5,094 bases of DNA from CAZUEG01 sp043798775. GTDB taxonomy: Bacteria > Patescibacteriota > Minisyncoccia > Minisyncoccales > GWA2-46-15. Position 1 is the first letter of the stretch. Each line of letters opens with the position of its first letter. Below are positions 1-4,751 of this stretch, piece by piece. The stretch covers positions 1 through 5,094 of the forward strand of contig JAZDOL010000065.1 of the NCBI GenBank assembly GCA_043798775.1, in the 5' to 3' direction. The position numbers were made by a program, and so were the translations under genes. The notes beneath the pieces are model-generated. The model made no database searches. It saw nothing but the letters and a program-made list of their open reading frames with translations, and was not told where the DNA came from.

Positions 1-1
1 C

Positions 2-94
2 CAAGAGATCGCGTTAAAAGAATGTTTTAACGAAGCAATGAAAAAGATTCAATCGCTTATGGCCTCAAAAATGTCACATCTAATAGGAGGATAA
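2..94 (+). CDS. C-terminal end of a probable YbaB/EbfC nucleoid-associated protein (5' partial)
   Basis: The frame is open from the left edge to a TAA at 92-94 and encodes about 30 residues. It contains the segment NEAMKKIQSLMASKM and ends in IGG. YbaB/EbfC proteins, small dimeric DNA-binding proteins of the nucleoid, usually end in a helix of the form (N)(D/E)A..K.(Q/E).(M/L)...KM followed by a glycine-rich tail. This fragment matches that pattern in residue spacing and in where it stops. The start and most of the protein lie outside the window. A strong terminator follows 13 bases after the stop, so this gene ends its transcript. In many bacteria ybaB lies next to dnaX and recR, but no such neighbour is visible downstream here. 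The assignment rests on about 30 residues of remembered family pattern; an unrelated helical protein tail remains possible. Confidence 0.55.
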   Translation, partial: QEIALKECFNEAMKKIQSLMASKMSHLIGG

Positions 95-107
95 ATACGA
101 CTTATAG

Positions 108-134
108 AAAACATCCTAAGGGATGTTTTTGTTT
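108..134 (+). terminator. Rho-independent terminator behind the YbaB-like gene
   Basis: The arms AAAACATCC (108-116) and GGATGTTTT (121-129) pair over 9 bp around a four-base loop, TAAG. The T-rich run TTTTTGTTT (126-134) overlaps the end of the right arm and continues past it. Its position just after the stop codon at 94 and ahead of the next gene fits a transcript end. The GC part of the stem is short, but the shape is typical for an AT-rich genome. Confidence 0.8.
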
Positions 135-157
135 AAAACTAGCGTATTTGCTATCAT
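129..157 (+). promoter_or_regulatory. Probable promoter (extended -10) for the 173-3294 gene run
   Basis: TATCAT at 152-157 is a good -10 box and is preceded by TG at 149-150, giving the extended -10 form TGcTATCAT. A weak -35 (TTGTTT, 129-134) lies 17 bases upstream and overlaps the T-tail of the preceding terminator. Transcription would begin around 164, only about 9 bases before the first ATG at 173 and about 42 bases before the alternative ATG at 206. The call follows consensus rules only. Confidence 0.45.
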
Positions 158-172
158 GGAATAAATAAAATT

Positions 173-679
173 ATGGATAAAACAAAAAGAGCAGGGGAAT
201 TGCCTATGATTAGTCAAGACGAACATGAGGCGGTGGAGCGGGCAATGCAAGACCCGGAATTTCAACGGCTATTGCCAGGCTATCAGGCCTACGAAAAAGC
301 CGACCCGCCGGCAAGAAAGCCGATTATCCACGGCACCGGCTCATATGCCCTAAGGCGGATTATTAAAAACGGTTTTGTGCCACAAAAGTCGGTTTTAAGT
401 GGCGAGAGGGCGCATCGGTTCGGTAGCGACGAGGCGCGTCCAACCTGCTTTAATGCTCCGGAAAACGGTGGAGAAAAATTTTCTCATTGGTATGGCGATT
501 TAGCGGCAAGAGATAATCAGTTATCTTTTGATGCCGACCGATACCTTAAGTCGAGAACGATGCGGATTGTAGAAGATGTTATAGGTGGAGTTGACGCAAG
601 AGTTAACGAGGTGTCGTTAAGAGAAATTAACAATCTTCCCGAAGCAGATCTTGTCATCGGTAAGGAAAAAGCGCTATAA
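173..679 (+). CDS. Possible ADP-ribosyltransferase (ART)-like protein, N-terminal part; hypothetical
   Basis: This 168-residue protein is not firmly recognised. Residues 51-70 contain IIHGTGSYALRRIIKNGF, which resembles the first motif of PARP/ART-fold enzymes: an HGT followed by a helix and NGF. Residues 91-110 (TCFNAPENGG...FSHWYGDL) could supply the second, Tyr-containing motif (Y107). These enzymes bind NAD+ and usually need a third motif with Glu; E146 or E151 are weak candidates here. No signal peptide or membrane segment is visible. The start at 173 has no Shine-Dalgarno site. An ATG at 206 (residue 12) has AGGGGAA six bases upstream and may be the true start. Bases 241-360 are 57% GC, far above the next ORF. 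The stop TAA at 677-679 is followed at once by an in-frame ATG, so this ORF and the next may be two halves of one protein. Function is inferred from motifs only. Confidence 0.6.
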   Translation: MDKTKRAGELPMISQDEHEAVERAMQDPEFQRLLPGYQAYEKADPPARKPIIHGTGSYALRRIIKNGFVPQKSVLSGERAHRFGSDEARPTCFNAPENGGEKFSHWYGDLAARDNQLSFDADRYLKSRTMRIVEDVIGGVDARVNEVSLREINNLPEADLVIGKEKAL

Positions 680-1366
680 ATGACAAAAGTCGAGGTTAAA
701 AGAGAATTTACATGGAGCATTGAAGATCGCGGAAGAAGGGCGGCAAATGTATTTGATCCGCATATCGCTCATATGGAAATTGATCAACTTAGAGGATTAT
801 TAAGCAGTGTCGATGGCAATACCGCAAGCGCGGAGATGATAATAAGAAAATCCTCTTTATTAGATGAATTTCGCAGACATTACGCCCAAGGCGGAGAAAA
901 GCCGCCAATGTATCGCAATAATGATATTATCGAGTGGGTTCACAACATACTAAAAGACAATAATCATCGCCTATATGGATTAATTGCCAACGCTATTAAT
1001 CAAAAAATTGAATTATTACGCGCAAAGATAGCGGAATATAATGCTTTGCCGTTAAAGGAAAGGGGGGAAATAGAAAACCAATTTCCTTGTTATATTGTTG
1101 TTGAGGCAGAAGGAATTATGGACGAATTAATACAACGCCCCAAAGAAGCGGAGGGAAAGTTGGGAGGTGTTGGCGGAAAGATCATAGAGCTATGGAGCCA
1201 CAATCGTATTCCGCCAGAAAGAATCAGAGTAATTCAGGTTCCCGAGTCAAAAATACCGGAGGTAAAGGAATGGCTTAAGGAGGCAAACATTACTGGAGTT
1301 CGCGTTGTACCGTTTGAATATTTTGAAATGAAAGAGGTTTTGGAAAAGGTAGATAAAAAAAATTAA
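680..1366 (+). CDS. Hypothetical protein, possibly the C-terminal part of the split ART-like protein
   Basis: This 228-residue protein starts with the ATG immediately after the TAA of the preceding ORF, in the same frame. A weak AAGGA lies 13 bases upstream, so reinitiation by the same ribosomes is the likeliest way it is made. Residues 1-130 are mostly helical and charged, with no motif I recognise. Residues 135-145 (FPCYIVVEAEG) look like a beta strand. Residues 168-218 read as IIELWSHNRIPPERI, then VIQVPESKIPEVKEWL, then GVRVVPFEYFE. A Glu (E170) just ahead of a strand-forming IPPERI is how the last motif of ART-fold proteins often looks. Under that view the HGT and Tyr motifs lie in the upstream ORF and the Glu here. 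The sequence is AT-rich (33% GC over 901-1020), unlike the first half of the upstream ORF. That a gene exists is likely; the function is inference. Confidence 0.65.
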   Translation: MTKVEVKREFTWSIEDRGRRAANVFDPHIAHMEIDQLRGLLSSVDGNTASAEMIIRKSSLLDEFRRHYAQGGEKPPMYRNNDIIEWVHNILKDNNHRLYGLIANAINQKIELLRAKIAEYNALPLKERGEIENQFPCYIVVEAEGIMDELIQRPKEAEGKLGGVGGKIIELWSHNRIPPERIRVIQVPESKIPEVKEWLKEANITGVRVVPFEYFEMKEVLEKVDKKN

Positions 1367-1388
1367 CCGTATAACTATCCTATTGATT

Positions 1389-1961
1389 ATGATTATCGCT
1401 GCCAAAACAATTATTGACCTTAATAAAAAGTATAAACTTATCGAAGGTTTGGACGAAAGGGAAACAAATCCCGAAGGTACGGGCTTTGATGTCCGCGTCG
1501 GTGTAGTTTATGAATTAACGGGTGGAGGTTATATGGGCGTGAAGGACAGAAAAACGTCGGATGTCAGAGAGGTAGTCAACATAGAAAGAGGAGACAAAGA
1601 AATAATTATTAATCCGGGTAGTTTTTATCTGATTAAGACAATTGAAACAGTTAATGTTCCTGGAGAAAAAATTGAAGTTTACGAAGGAAAGCCGCCTGTT
1701 TACGTTATGGTAAATGCTTATACGCGGAGCAGTCTGTTTCGTTGCGGAATTAATTTGATGGTAACGAAAACAGACCCGGGATATTCCGGCCAGCTGACAT
1801 TTGGAATGGCAAATTGCGGCAACCAGCCGTTTAGATTAGAACTGGGAGCAAGGATTGCTAATCTTGTATTTTATGAAGTCGGTGGCGAAATAAGCAGGGC
1901 ATACGGCGGACAATGGAACGGCGGCCGAGTTTCTACCGATGGTTTAGAAAAGCAGATTTGA
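1389..1961 (+). CDS. dCTP deaminase/dUTPase-fold protein lacking the usual catalytic Glu
   Basis: This 190-residue protein belongs to the trimeric dCTP deaminase (Dcd)/dUTPase superfamily, which acts on dCTP or dUTP and limits uracil in DNA. Visible motifs are GTGFDVRVG (residues 30-38), TRSSLFRCGI (112-121, matching the RSSLaRlGl loop), DPGYSG (129-134) with N142 eight residues on, and the C-terminal YGGQWNGGR (172-180, matching the lid that closes over the triphosphate). The length is normal for Dcd. Aligned without gaps to E. coli Dcd (DPGWSGCIVLEFYN), the catalytic Glu138 falls on G139 here. Deamination is therefore doubtful; a dUTPase-like or other nucleotide role is possible, and D129 lines up with the dUTPase motif-3 Asp. 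A TTG at 1383 would add two residues, but ATG 1389 is preferred. Neither has a Shine-Dalgarno site. It lies 22 bases after the preceding ORF, so it is probably in one transcript with it. Confidence 0.88.
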   Translation: MIIAAKTIIDLNKKYKLIEGLDERETNPEGTGFDVRVGVVYELTGGGYMGVKDRKTSDVREVVNIERGDKEIIINPGSFYLIKTIETVNVPGEKIEVYEGKPPVYVMVNAYTRSSLFRCGINLMVTKTDPGYSGQLTFGMANCGNQPFRLELGARIANLVFYEVGGEISRAYGGQWNGGRVSTDGLEKQI

Positions 1962-1999
1962 TTTTTAAGGATATAAATTATTATTGCTTTAACCACAAC

Positions 2000-2569
2000 A
2001 TGGAACCGGGAAAAATAGTTTATCGGGGGAAAACGAAAAAGGGAACGGATATTACAATCCGCTATCCTTCAATAAGCGATTTAAAGCCATTAAGATGCTA
2101 TATTAATACCCTTTCTAAAGAACGGACGTTTATTACCTTTCAGGGGGAACAGTTATCTTTAGAAAGCGAAGAAAAATACTTGAAATCATTCTTAGAAAAA
2201 ACGAAAAAACGTCAGGCGGTCAAATTGATTGTTTTTACCGGTAAAAAATTAATCGGCGTCGCCGACATCAAACTTGACGACAAATCGATCGACAGCCACA
2301 TTGGCGCGTTTGGAATAACAATCCATAAAAACTACCGTGGAGAGGGAATTGGCAAGCTCCTGATGAAGCTTGTCCTCGAAACTGCGAAAGATAACCTAAA
2401 GGGGATGAAGCTTGTAATTCTTAGCGTATTTGGCAATAATCCCGTTGCCCGCCGGATGTATCAAAAATTCGGATTTATCGATTACGGCAATTTACCAAAG
2501 GGAGTGCTTCATCGCGGCCGGTATGTGGATCATTACTATATGTATAAAAAATTATCCAGCAGACAATGA
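2000..2569 (+). CDS. GNAT-family N-acetyltransferase
   Basis: This 189-residue cytosolic enzyme would transfer an acetyl group from acetyl-CoA to an amine; the substrate cannot be told from the sequence. The N-terminal strand and helix region (ITIRYPSISDLKPLR, residues 18-32) is typical of the fold. Motif A is GITIHKNYRGEGIGKLLMK (105-123), with R113-G-E-G-I-G117 as the pyrophosphate-binding loop. Motif B is NNPVARRMYQKFGF (146-159). The overall form resembles RimJ/RimL-type or small-molecule acetyltransferases. The frame is open back to an ATG at 1913, but that would overlap the deaminase-fold gene and add 29 residues outside the domain, so ATG 2000 (38 bases after the previous stop) is chosen. 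No Shine-Dalgarno site precedes it. Its position between a nucleotide enzyme and radC gives no clue to its target. Confidence 0.9.
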   Translation: MEPGKIVYRGKTKKGTDITIRYPSISDLKPLRCYINTLSKERTFITFQGEQLSLESEEKYLKSFLEKTKKRQAVKLIVFTGKKLIGVADIKLDDKSIDSHIGAFGITIHKNYRGEGIGKLLMKLVLETAKDNLKGMKLVILSVFGNNPVARRMYQKFGFIDYGNLPKGVLHRGRYVDHYYMYKKLSSRQ

Positions 2570-2570
2570 A

Positions 2571-2594
2571 GAGGACCAATTAAATCCTTTTTTT
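2571..2594 (+). terminator. Weak terminator-like hairpin between the GNAT gene and radC
   Basis: AGGA (2572-2575) pairs with TCCT (2585-2588) around a nine-base loop. A G-U and A-T pairs lengthen the stem at its base, and seven Ts follow (2588-2594). The core stem is only four strong pairs, so at best it reduces read-through into radC. It may simply be an AT-rich spacer. Confidence 0.25.
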
Positions 2595-2607
2595 GTAAAT
2601 CAAAAAT

Positions 2608-3294
2608 ATGCCTAAAAATAGTCACCGCGGCGTAACTATCAAAAACCTGCCCAAGGTTGATCGCCCCAGAGAAAAACTCATTCATTATGGCCCGGAAAAG
2701 CTTTCTGATTCAGAATTATTTGCGATAATTTTACGGACCGGAAAAAGGGGAGAAAACGCGATAGAGGTCGCCGATAATCTGATAAAAAAATACGGAAGAG
2801 AAAAAATAGTAGATGTATCGATTAAGGAATTAGCAGAGAATTCCGGCATGGGAATAACAAAGTCCTGCGAAATAATTGCTTGCTTTGAACTGGGAAGGCG
2901 GTTTTTAAAAGGCAAAGAAACGCGAATGTATTTGTCGCCAAAAGAAATATGGGAAGAATTGCGGGATTACCGCAATCAAAAGAAAGAACATTTTTTTGTT
3001 TTTTATCTTGATAGCCGCAACCAAGAAATAAAAAGAGAAATCATATCGATTGGTTCGCTTAACGTTAATTCGGTCCACCCTCGAGAGGTATTTGAGCCGG
3101 CGATTAAATATTCGGCAGCGCAGATAATAATCGCTCACAATCATCCGTCGGGGGATACTGAACCATCGACTGCCGATCTCGTATTAACAAAGCGTCTTAT
3201 CGAAGCCGGAAGGATACTGGGAATTGAAATTATTGATCACGTTATTGTTGCCAAGGATAGTTTTTATAGCTTTGAAGAAAACAGCAAGGCGTAA
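2608..3294 (+). CDS. radC: RadC-family JAB/MPN (JAMM) domain protein
   Basis: This 228-residue protein has the full length and domain order of RadC. Residues 12-100 are the N-terminal UPF0758-type region, with PREKLIHYGPEKLSDSELFAIILRTG and a helix-hairpin-helix-like stretch around residues 65-96. Residues 107-224 form the JAB/MPN metal-binding domain. Its signature is AHNHPSGDTEPSTAD (176-190), giving zinc ligands H177, H179 and D190, preceded by HPREVF (157-162). Family members end with a form of GIEIIDHVIV, present here at 205-214. The protein is probably an intracellular metalloenzyme or DNA-associated protein. The old role in repair is doubtful for the family; it is often found with mobile or defence DNA and in naturally competent bacteria. 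It is the last gene of the run that starts at 173, 38 bases after the GNAT gene. ATG 2608 has no Shine-Dalgarno site but fits the family start. Confidence 0.95.
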   Translation: MPKNSHRGVTIKNLPKVDRPREKLIHYGPEKLSDSELFAIILRTGKRGENAIEVADNLIKKYGREKIVDVSIKELAENSGMGITKSCEIIACFELGRRFLKGKETRMYLSPKEIWEELRDYRNQKKEHFFVFYLDSRNQEIKREIISIGSLNVNSVHPREVFEPAIKYSAAQIIIAHNHPSGDTEPSTADLVLTKRLIEAGRILGIEIIDHVIVAKDSFYSFEENSKA

Positions 3295-3308
3295 CATATC
3301 TATATGTT
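3293..3308. repeat. Small AT-rich palindrome at the radC stop codon
   Basis: AACATAT (3293-3299) and ATATGTT (3302-3308) are perfect complements separated by two bases. The loop is too small and there is no T-run, so it is a poor terminator; it could be a protein site or chance. The nine bases AACATATCT (3293-3301) recur at 3526-3534, just at the -35 of the toxin-antitoxin promoter. Confidence 0.3.
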
Positions 3309-3353
3309 TACCTATCGTTATTTACACTTTTAATAAAAAAGCGCTCGGCAATA

Positions 3354-3484
3354 TGGTTTCCGGGTCGTTCATTTTGCCCAGCGCGCGAAACTCGCTCACG
3401 CCGGGTTGCTCGCTCTTTTCGGCCGAGTCAGACTCGGCCTCAAAACCATGCCCGCTTCGCAGACCCGGAGTGTCCCGGAAACCA
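3354..3484. repeat. GC-rich inverted-repeat element, possible dispersed repeat
   Basis: This 131-base block is bounded by an 11-bp perfect inverted repeat: TGGTTTCCGGG (3354-3364) and CCCGGAAACCA (3474-3484). In the middle is a near-perfect palindrome at 3421-3439, with arms GGCCGAGTC and GACTCGGCC around a single A. CCGGGTC (3360-3366) can alternatively pair with GACCCGG (3462-3468), and CTCGCTC occurs twice (3391-3397, 3409-3415). GC is 76/120 (63%) over 3361-3480, far above the AT-rich flanks. No transposase is present, so it resembles a MITE, REP-like or palindromic element rather than an insertion sequence. The + strand frame across it appears to be a chance ORF. On the minus strand a frame is open over 3322-3495 without a clear start. 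It could also be a structured RNA. Its copy number cannot be known from this window. Confidence 0.55.
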
Positions 3485-3533
3485 ATTACCTCGCTTCAAA
3501 AAGTAAATAACGCTCGAGATTTTACAACATATC

Positions 3534-3563
3534 TTGACAACGATTTATGATGTACGTTATTAT
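3534..3563 (+). promoter_or_regulatory. Strong promoter of the toxin-antitoxin operon
   Basis: A perfect -35 TTGACA (3534-3539) is followed 18 bases later by TATTAT (3558-3563), one base from the -10 consensus. Transcription should start near 3570, giving a leader of about 30 bases before the antitoxin ATG at 3601. TGTACG (3551-3556) in the spacer recalls the TGTACA core bound by YefM antitoxins, but it is off by one base. Confidence 0.75.
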
Positions 3564-3584
3564 GGACATATAGATAATGTCCAT
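3562..3584. promoter_or_regulatory. Palindromic operator candidate for toxin-antitoxin autoregulation
   Basis: ATGGACAT (3562-3569) and ATGTCCAT (3577-3584) form an 8-bp inverted repeat with a seven-base spacer. It overlaps the end of the -10 box and the expected start point. That is where Phd/YefM antitoxins and their toxin complexes normally bind to repress their own promoter. Five Ts follow (3584-3588), so for transcripts reading in from radC the same sequence could act as a terminator. For the local promoter the left arm lies largely upstream of the start point. Confidence 0.6.
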
Positions 3585-3600
3585 TTTTAATATTTAAGAT

Positions 3601-3960
3601 ATGAACAACAAACATATAATATCAATAACGGAGGCGCGGAAACGGTTATTTCAAATTGCCGACGATGTGCAAGTTCCCGATACGCATTATGTCTTAACCG
3701 AAAATGGCCGGCCAAAAGTGGTTTTAATGTCCGTTGACGAATTCGACTCATGGACGGAAACAATGGAAGTGATGAAAGATTTTCCAAACATAGACAAAGA
3801 CATCGCTGAAGTCGAAAGAGATGTTAAAAGCGGCGCTTATAAGCAATATATTAGCCTAGAAGATATGATGCTTGAGCACGGATTTGTTTTAGCTGATAAG
3901 TCAAAAAATAAATATGAAGTGGCGCATAAGACTAAAAAAAAGAGCAGAAAAAGGGCTTAA
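3601..3960 (+). CDS. Phd/YefM-type antitoxin
   Basis: This 119-residue protein would neutralise the toxin encoded right after it and repress their shared promoter. Residues 6-55 match the Phd/YefM DNA-binding and dimer domain: IISITEARKRLFQIADDV, then HYVLTENGRPKVVLMSVDEFDSW. Residues 56-100 form an acidic, probably disordered or helical segment (EVMKDFPNIDKDIAEVERD) that typically wraps the toxin. The protein is longer than the usual 80-90 residues and ends in a very basic tail (KTKKKSRKRA). That tail lies in the part of the gene that overlaps the toxin gene. ATG 3601 is the natural start and fits the family, but has no Shine-Dalgarno site. The promoter and palindrome directly upstream fit autoregulation. 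The family assignment is firm; pairing with this toxin follows from position. Confidence 0.93.
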   Translation: MNNKHIISITEARKRLFQIADDVQVPDTHYVLTENGRPKVVLMSVDEFDSWTETMEVMKDFPNIDKDIAEVERDVKSGAYKQYISLEDMMLEHGFVLADKSKNKYEVAHKTKKKSRKRA

Positions 3961-4168
3961 AAAGATACCCCTTAGAGATCAACAGCGTGTTCTGATAGCA
4001 CTAGCGTCATTGGAGGAAAATCCTTTCATCGGTAAAAAATTAGACGGGAAATTATTAGGCGTTTATTCTTGTCGGGTTTGGCCATATCGGATACTTTATA
4101 GGATATTCAATAACCTTTTACTTGTTGTCATTATCGATATAGACCATCGTCAAAGCGTTTATCAATAA
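3914..4168 (+). CDS. RelE/ParE-superfamily toxin (RelE/StbE-like mRNA interferase)
   Basis: This 84-residue protein has the compact RelE fold pattern: WRIRLKKRAEKGLKKIP at the N-terminus, then SLEENPFIGKKLDG (residues 32-45), SCRVWPYRILYRIF (52-65) and IIDIDHRQSVYQ at the end. Relative to E. coli RelE, R59, R79 and Y83 fall at the places of R61, R81 and Y87, so ribosome-dependent mRNA cleavage is plausible. RelE and ParE are hard to separate by sequence, so gyrase poisoning is not ruled out. H78 before R79 is usual in the RelE/StbE branch. The gene starts 47 bases inside the antitoxin gene in another frame, with no Shine-Dalgarno site, so its translation is probably coupled to the antitoxin. 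Length and motifs look intact. Confidence 0.92.
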   Translation: MKWRIRLKKRAEKGLKKIPLRDQQRVLIALASLEENPFIGKKLDGKLLGVYSCRVWPYRILYRIFNNLLLVVIIDIDHRQSVYQ

Positions 4169-4180
4169 TATTAAAAAATT

Positions 4181-4642
4181 ATGAGCTTGACTTATAAGAA
4201 GTTGGAAGAAGTAATTATCAGTGGCCGCAAGAAGGGCTATTTTTTTATCTCTAAAGACGGCTCGGAGATTATTTATCGCGGTTCACAAAAGAAATTCGGA
4301 TTTAAAAACGATAAAGAAAAACGGCGGGCATACTTATTAGTCGAGCTGATAGAGAAGTATCATTATCTGGAGAAACAAATTCAAATGGACGTCGATATTA
4401 AAATTGACAAAGACATTATTAAATTTGATTTATTGATTTATCAAAATCATTTGCCCTATATCGTAATCGACATTACAAACGACACGACTGATAAGATTAA
4501 CAAAAATATTGCCAAATTGTCGCAAAAAGCGTTAGTTTTGAAAGCCCGCTATGCGGTTTTAGCATCACCGGAAGGTAAAACAATCATTGATTTAGTAAAT
4601 CCCAAGATAAAAATAGACGATATTCCTGTGGCGGGCCTATAA
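4181..4642 (+). CDS. Stand-alone HsdR-N-like (type I restriction R subunit N-terminal) protein, active site degraded
   Basis: Residues 45-130 of this 153-residue protein follow the HSDR_N_2 pattern: KEKRRAYLLVELIEKYHYLEKQI, then KFDLLIYQNHLPYIVIDITN, then AKLSQKALVLKARYAVLASPEG. The family is a PD-(D/E)XK nuclease fold, normally the N-terminal domain of the type I restriction motor subunit. In active members the core reads D...P..viExK. Here D83 is kept, but the ExK triad is D97-I-T99, so the lysine is lost and DNA cleavage is doubtful. No helicase domain follows, and the protein ends about 20 residues after the domain, as do other small proteins of this family. It begins 12 bases after the toxin stop, so it is very likely co-transcribed with the toxin-antitoxin pair. 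It has no Shine-Dalgarno site, but the leader AAAAATTATG resembles that at 173. Role unknown. Confidence 0.75.
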   Translation: MSLTYKKLEEVIISGRKKGYFFISKDGSEIIYRGSQKKFGFKNDKEKRRAYLLVELIEKYHYLEKQIQMDVDIKIDKDIIKFDLLIYQNHLPYIVIDITNDTTDKINKNIAKLSQKALVLKARYAVLASPEGKTIIDLVNPKIKIDDIPVAGL

Positions 4643-4670
4643 AAACATAGTAGATAGTTTAGTAATCACG

Positions 4671-4693
4671 GACAATTTTGTGGTAGGATTGTC
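4671..4693. promoter_or_regulatory. Possible promoter with flanking inverted repeat
   Basis: TGGTAGGAT (4681-4689) has the form of an extended -10 box (TG-N-TAnnaT). It lies within the inverted repeat GACAAT (4671-4676) and ATTGTC (4688-4693). No clear -35 is seen. This could be a repressed promoter for the gene at 4751, but each part is short enough to arise by chance. Confidence 0.3.
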
Positions 4694-4751
4694 TTAAGAT
4701 CGGCCGCAAGAGTCAGCGAATAATCACAACCCAAATACTAAGATTAAGACA
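4690..4751 (+). repeat. Inverted repeat in the leader of the gene at 4751
   Basis: TGTCTTAA (4690-4697) is the perfect complement of TTAAGACA (4744-4751), whose last base is the A of the start codon. In RNA this would place the start site at the foot of a long-range stem enclosing 46 bases. It might hinder initiation; an eight-pair AT-rich stem with a large loop is only moderately stable. Confidence 0.3.

Noticed and set aside
85..90. A perfect AGGAGG Shine-Dalgarno sequence
   Set aside because: It encodes the final Ile-Gly-Gly of the YbaB-like tail, and no start codon lies at a usable distance downstream.
680..682. Stop-codon reassignment to explain the in-frame TAA
   Set aside because: TAA and TGA both end well-formed genes elsewhere in the window, so recoding of TAA is unlikely.
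1913..1999. An upstream start for the acetyltransferase
   Set aside because: It would overlap the deaminase-fold gene by 49 bases and add 29 residues that do not belong to the GNAT domain.
2430..2615. A small + strand frame inside the acetyltransferase gene
   Set aside because: It is a shadow of the GNAT coding sequence in another frame, rich in Cys and Ile with no domain.
2685..3144. Minus-strand frames opposite radC
   Set aside because: radC is unambiguous over this span, and the opposite frames have no motif or start signal.
3293..3534. Direct repeat AACATATCT on both sides of the GC-rich element, as a target-site duplication
   Set aside because: The copies lie 52 and 41 bases away from the element's inverted ends, so they do not directly flank it; nine AT-rich bases can recur by chance.
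3224..3550. A + strand open frame of 108 codons across the radC end and the GC-rich element
   Set aside because: It overlaps radC, crosses the inverted repeats, has no ribosome site and its composition resembles no known protein; it is a chance frame.
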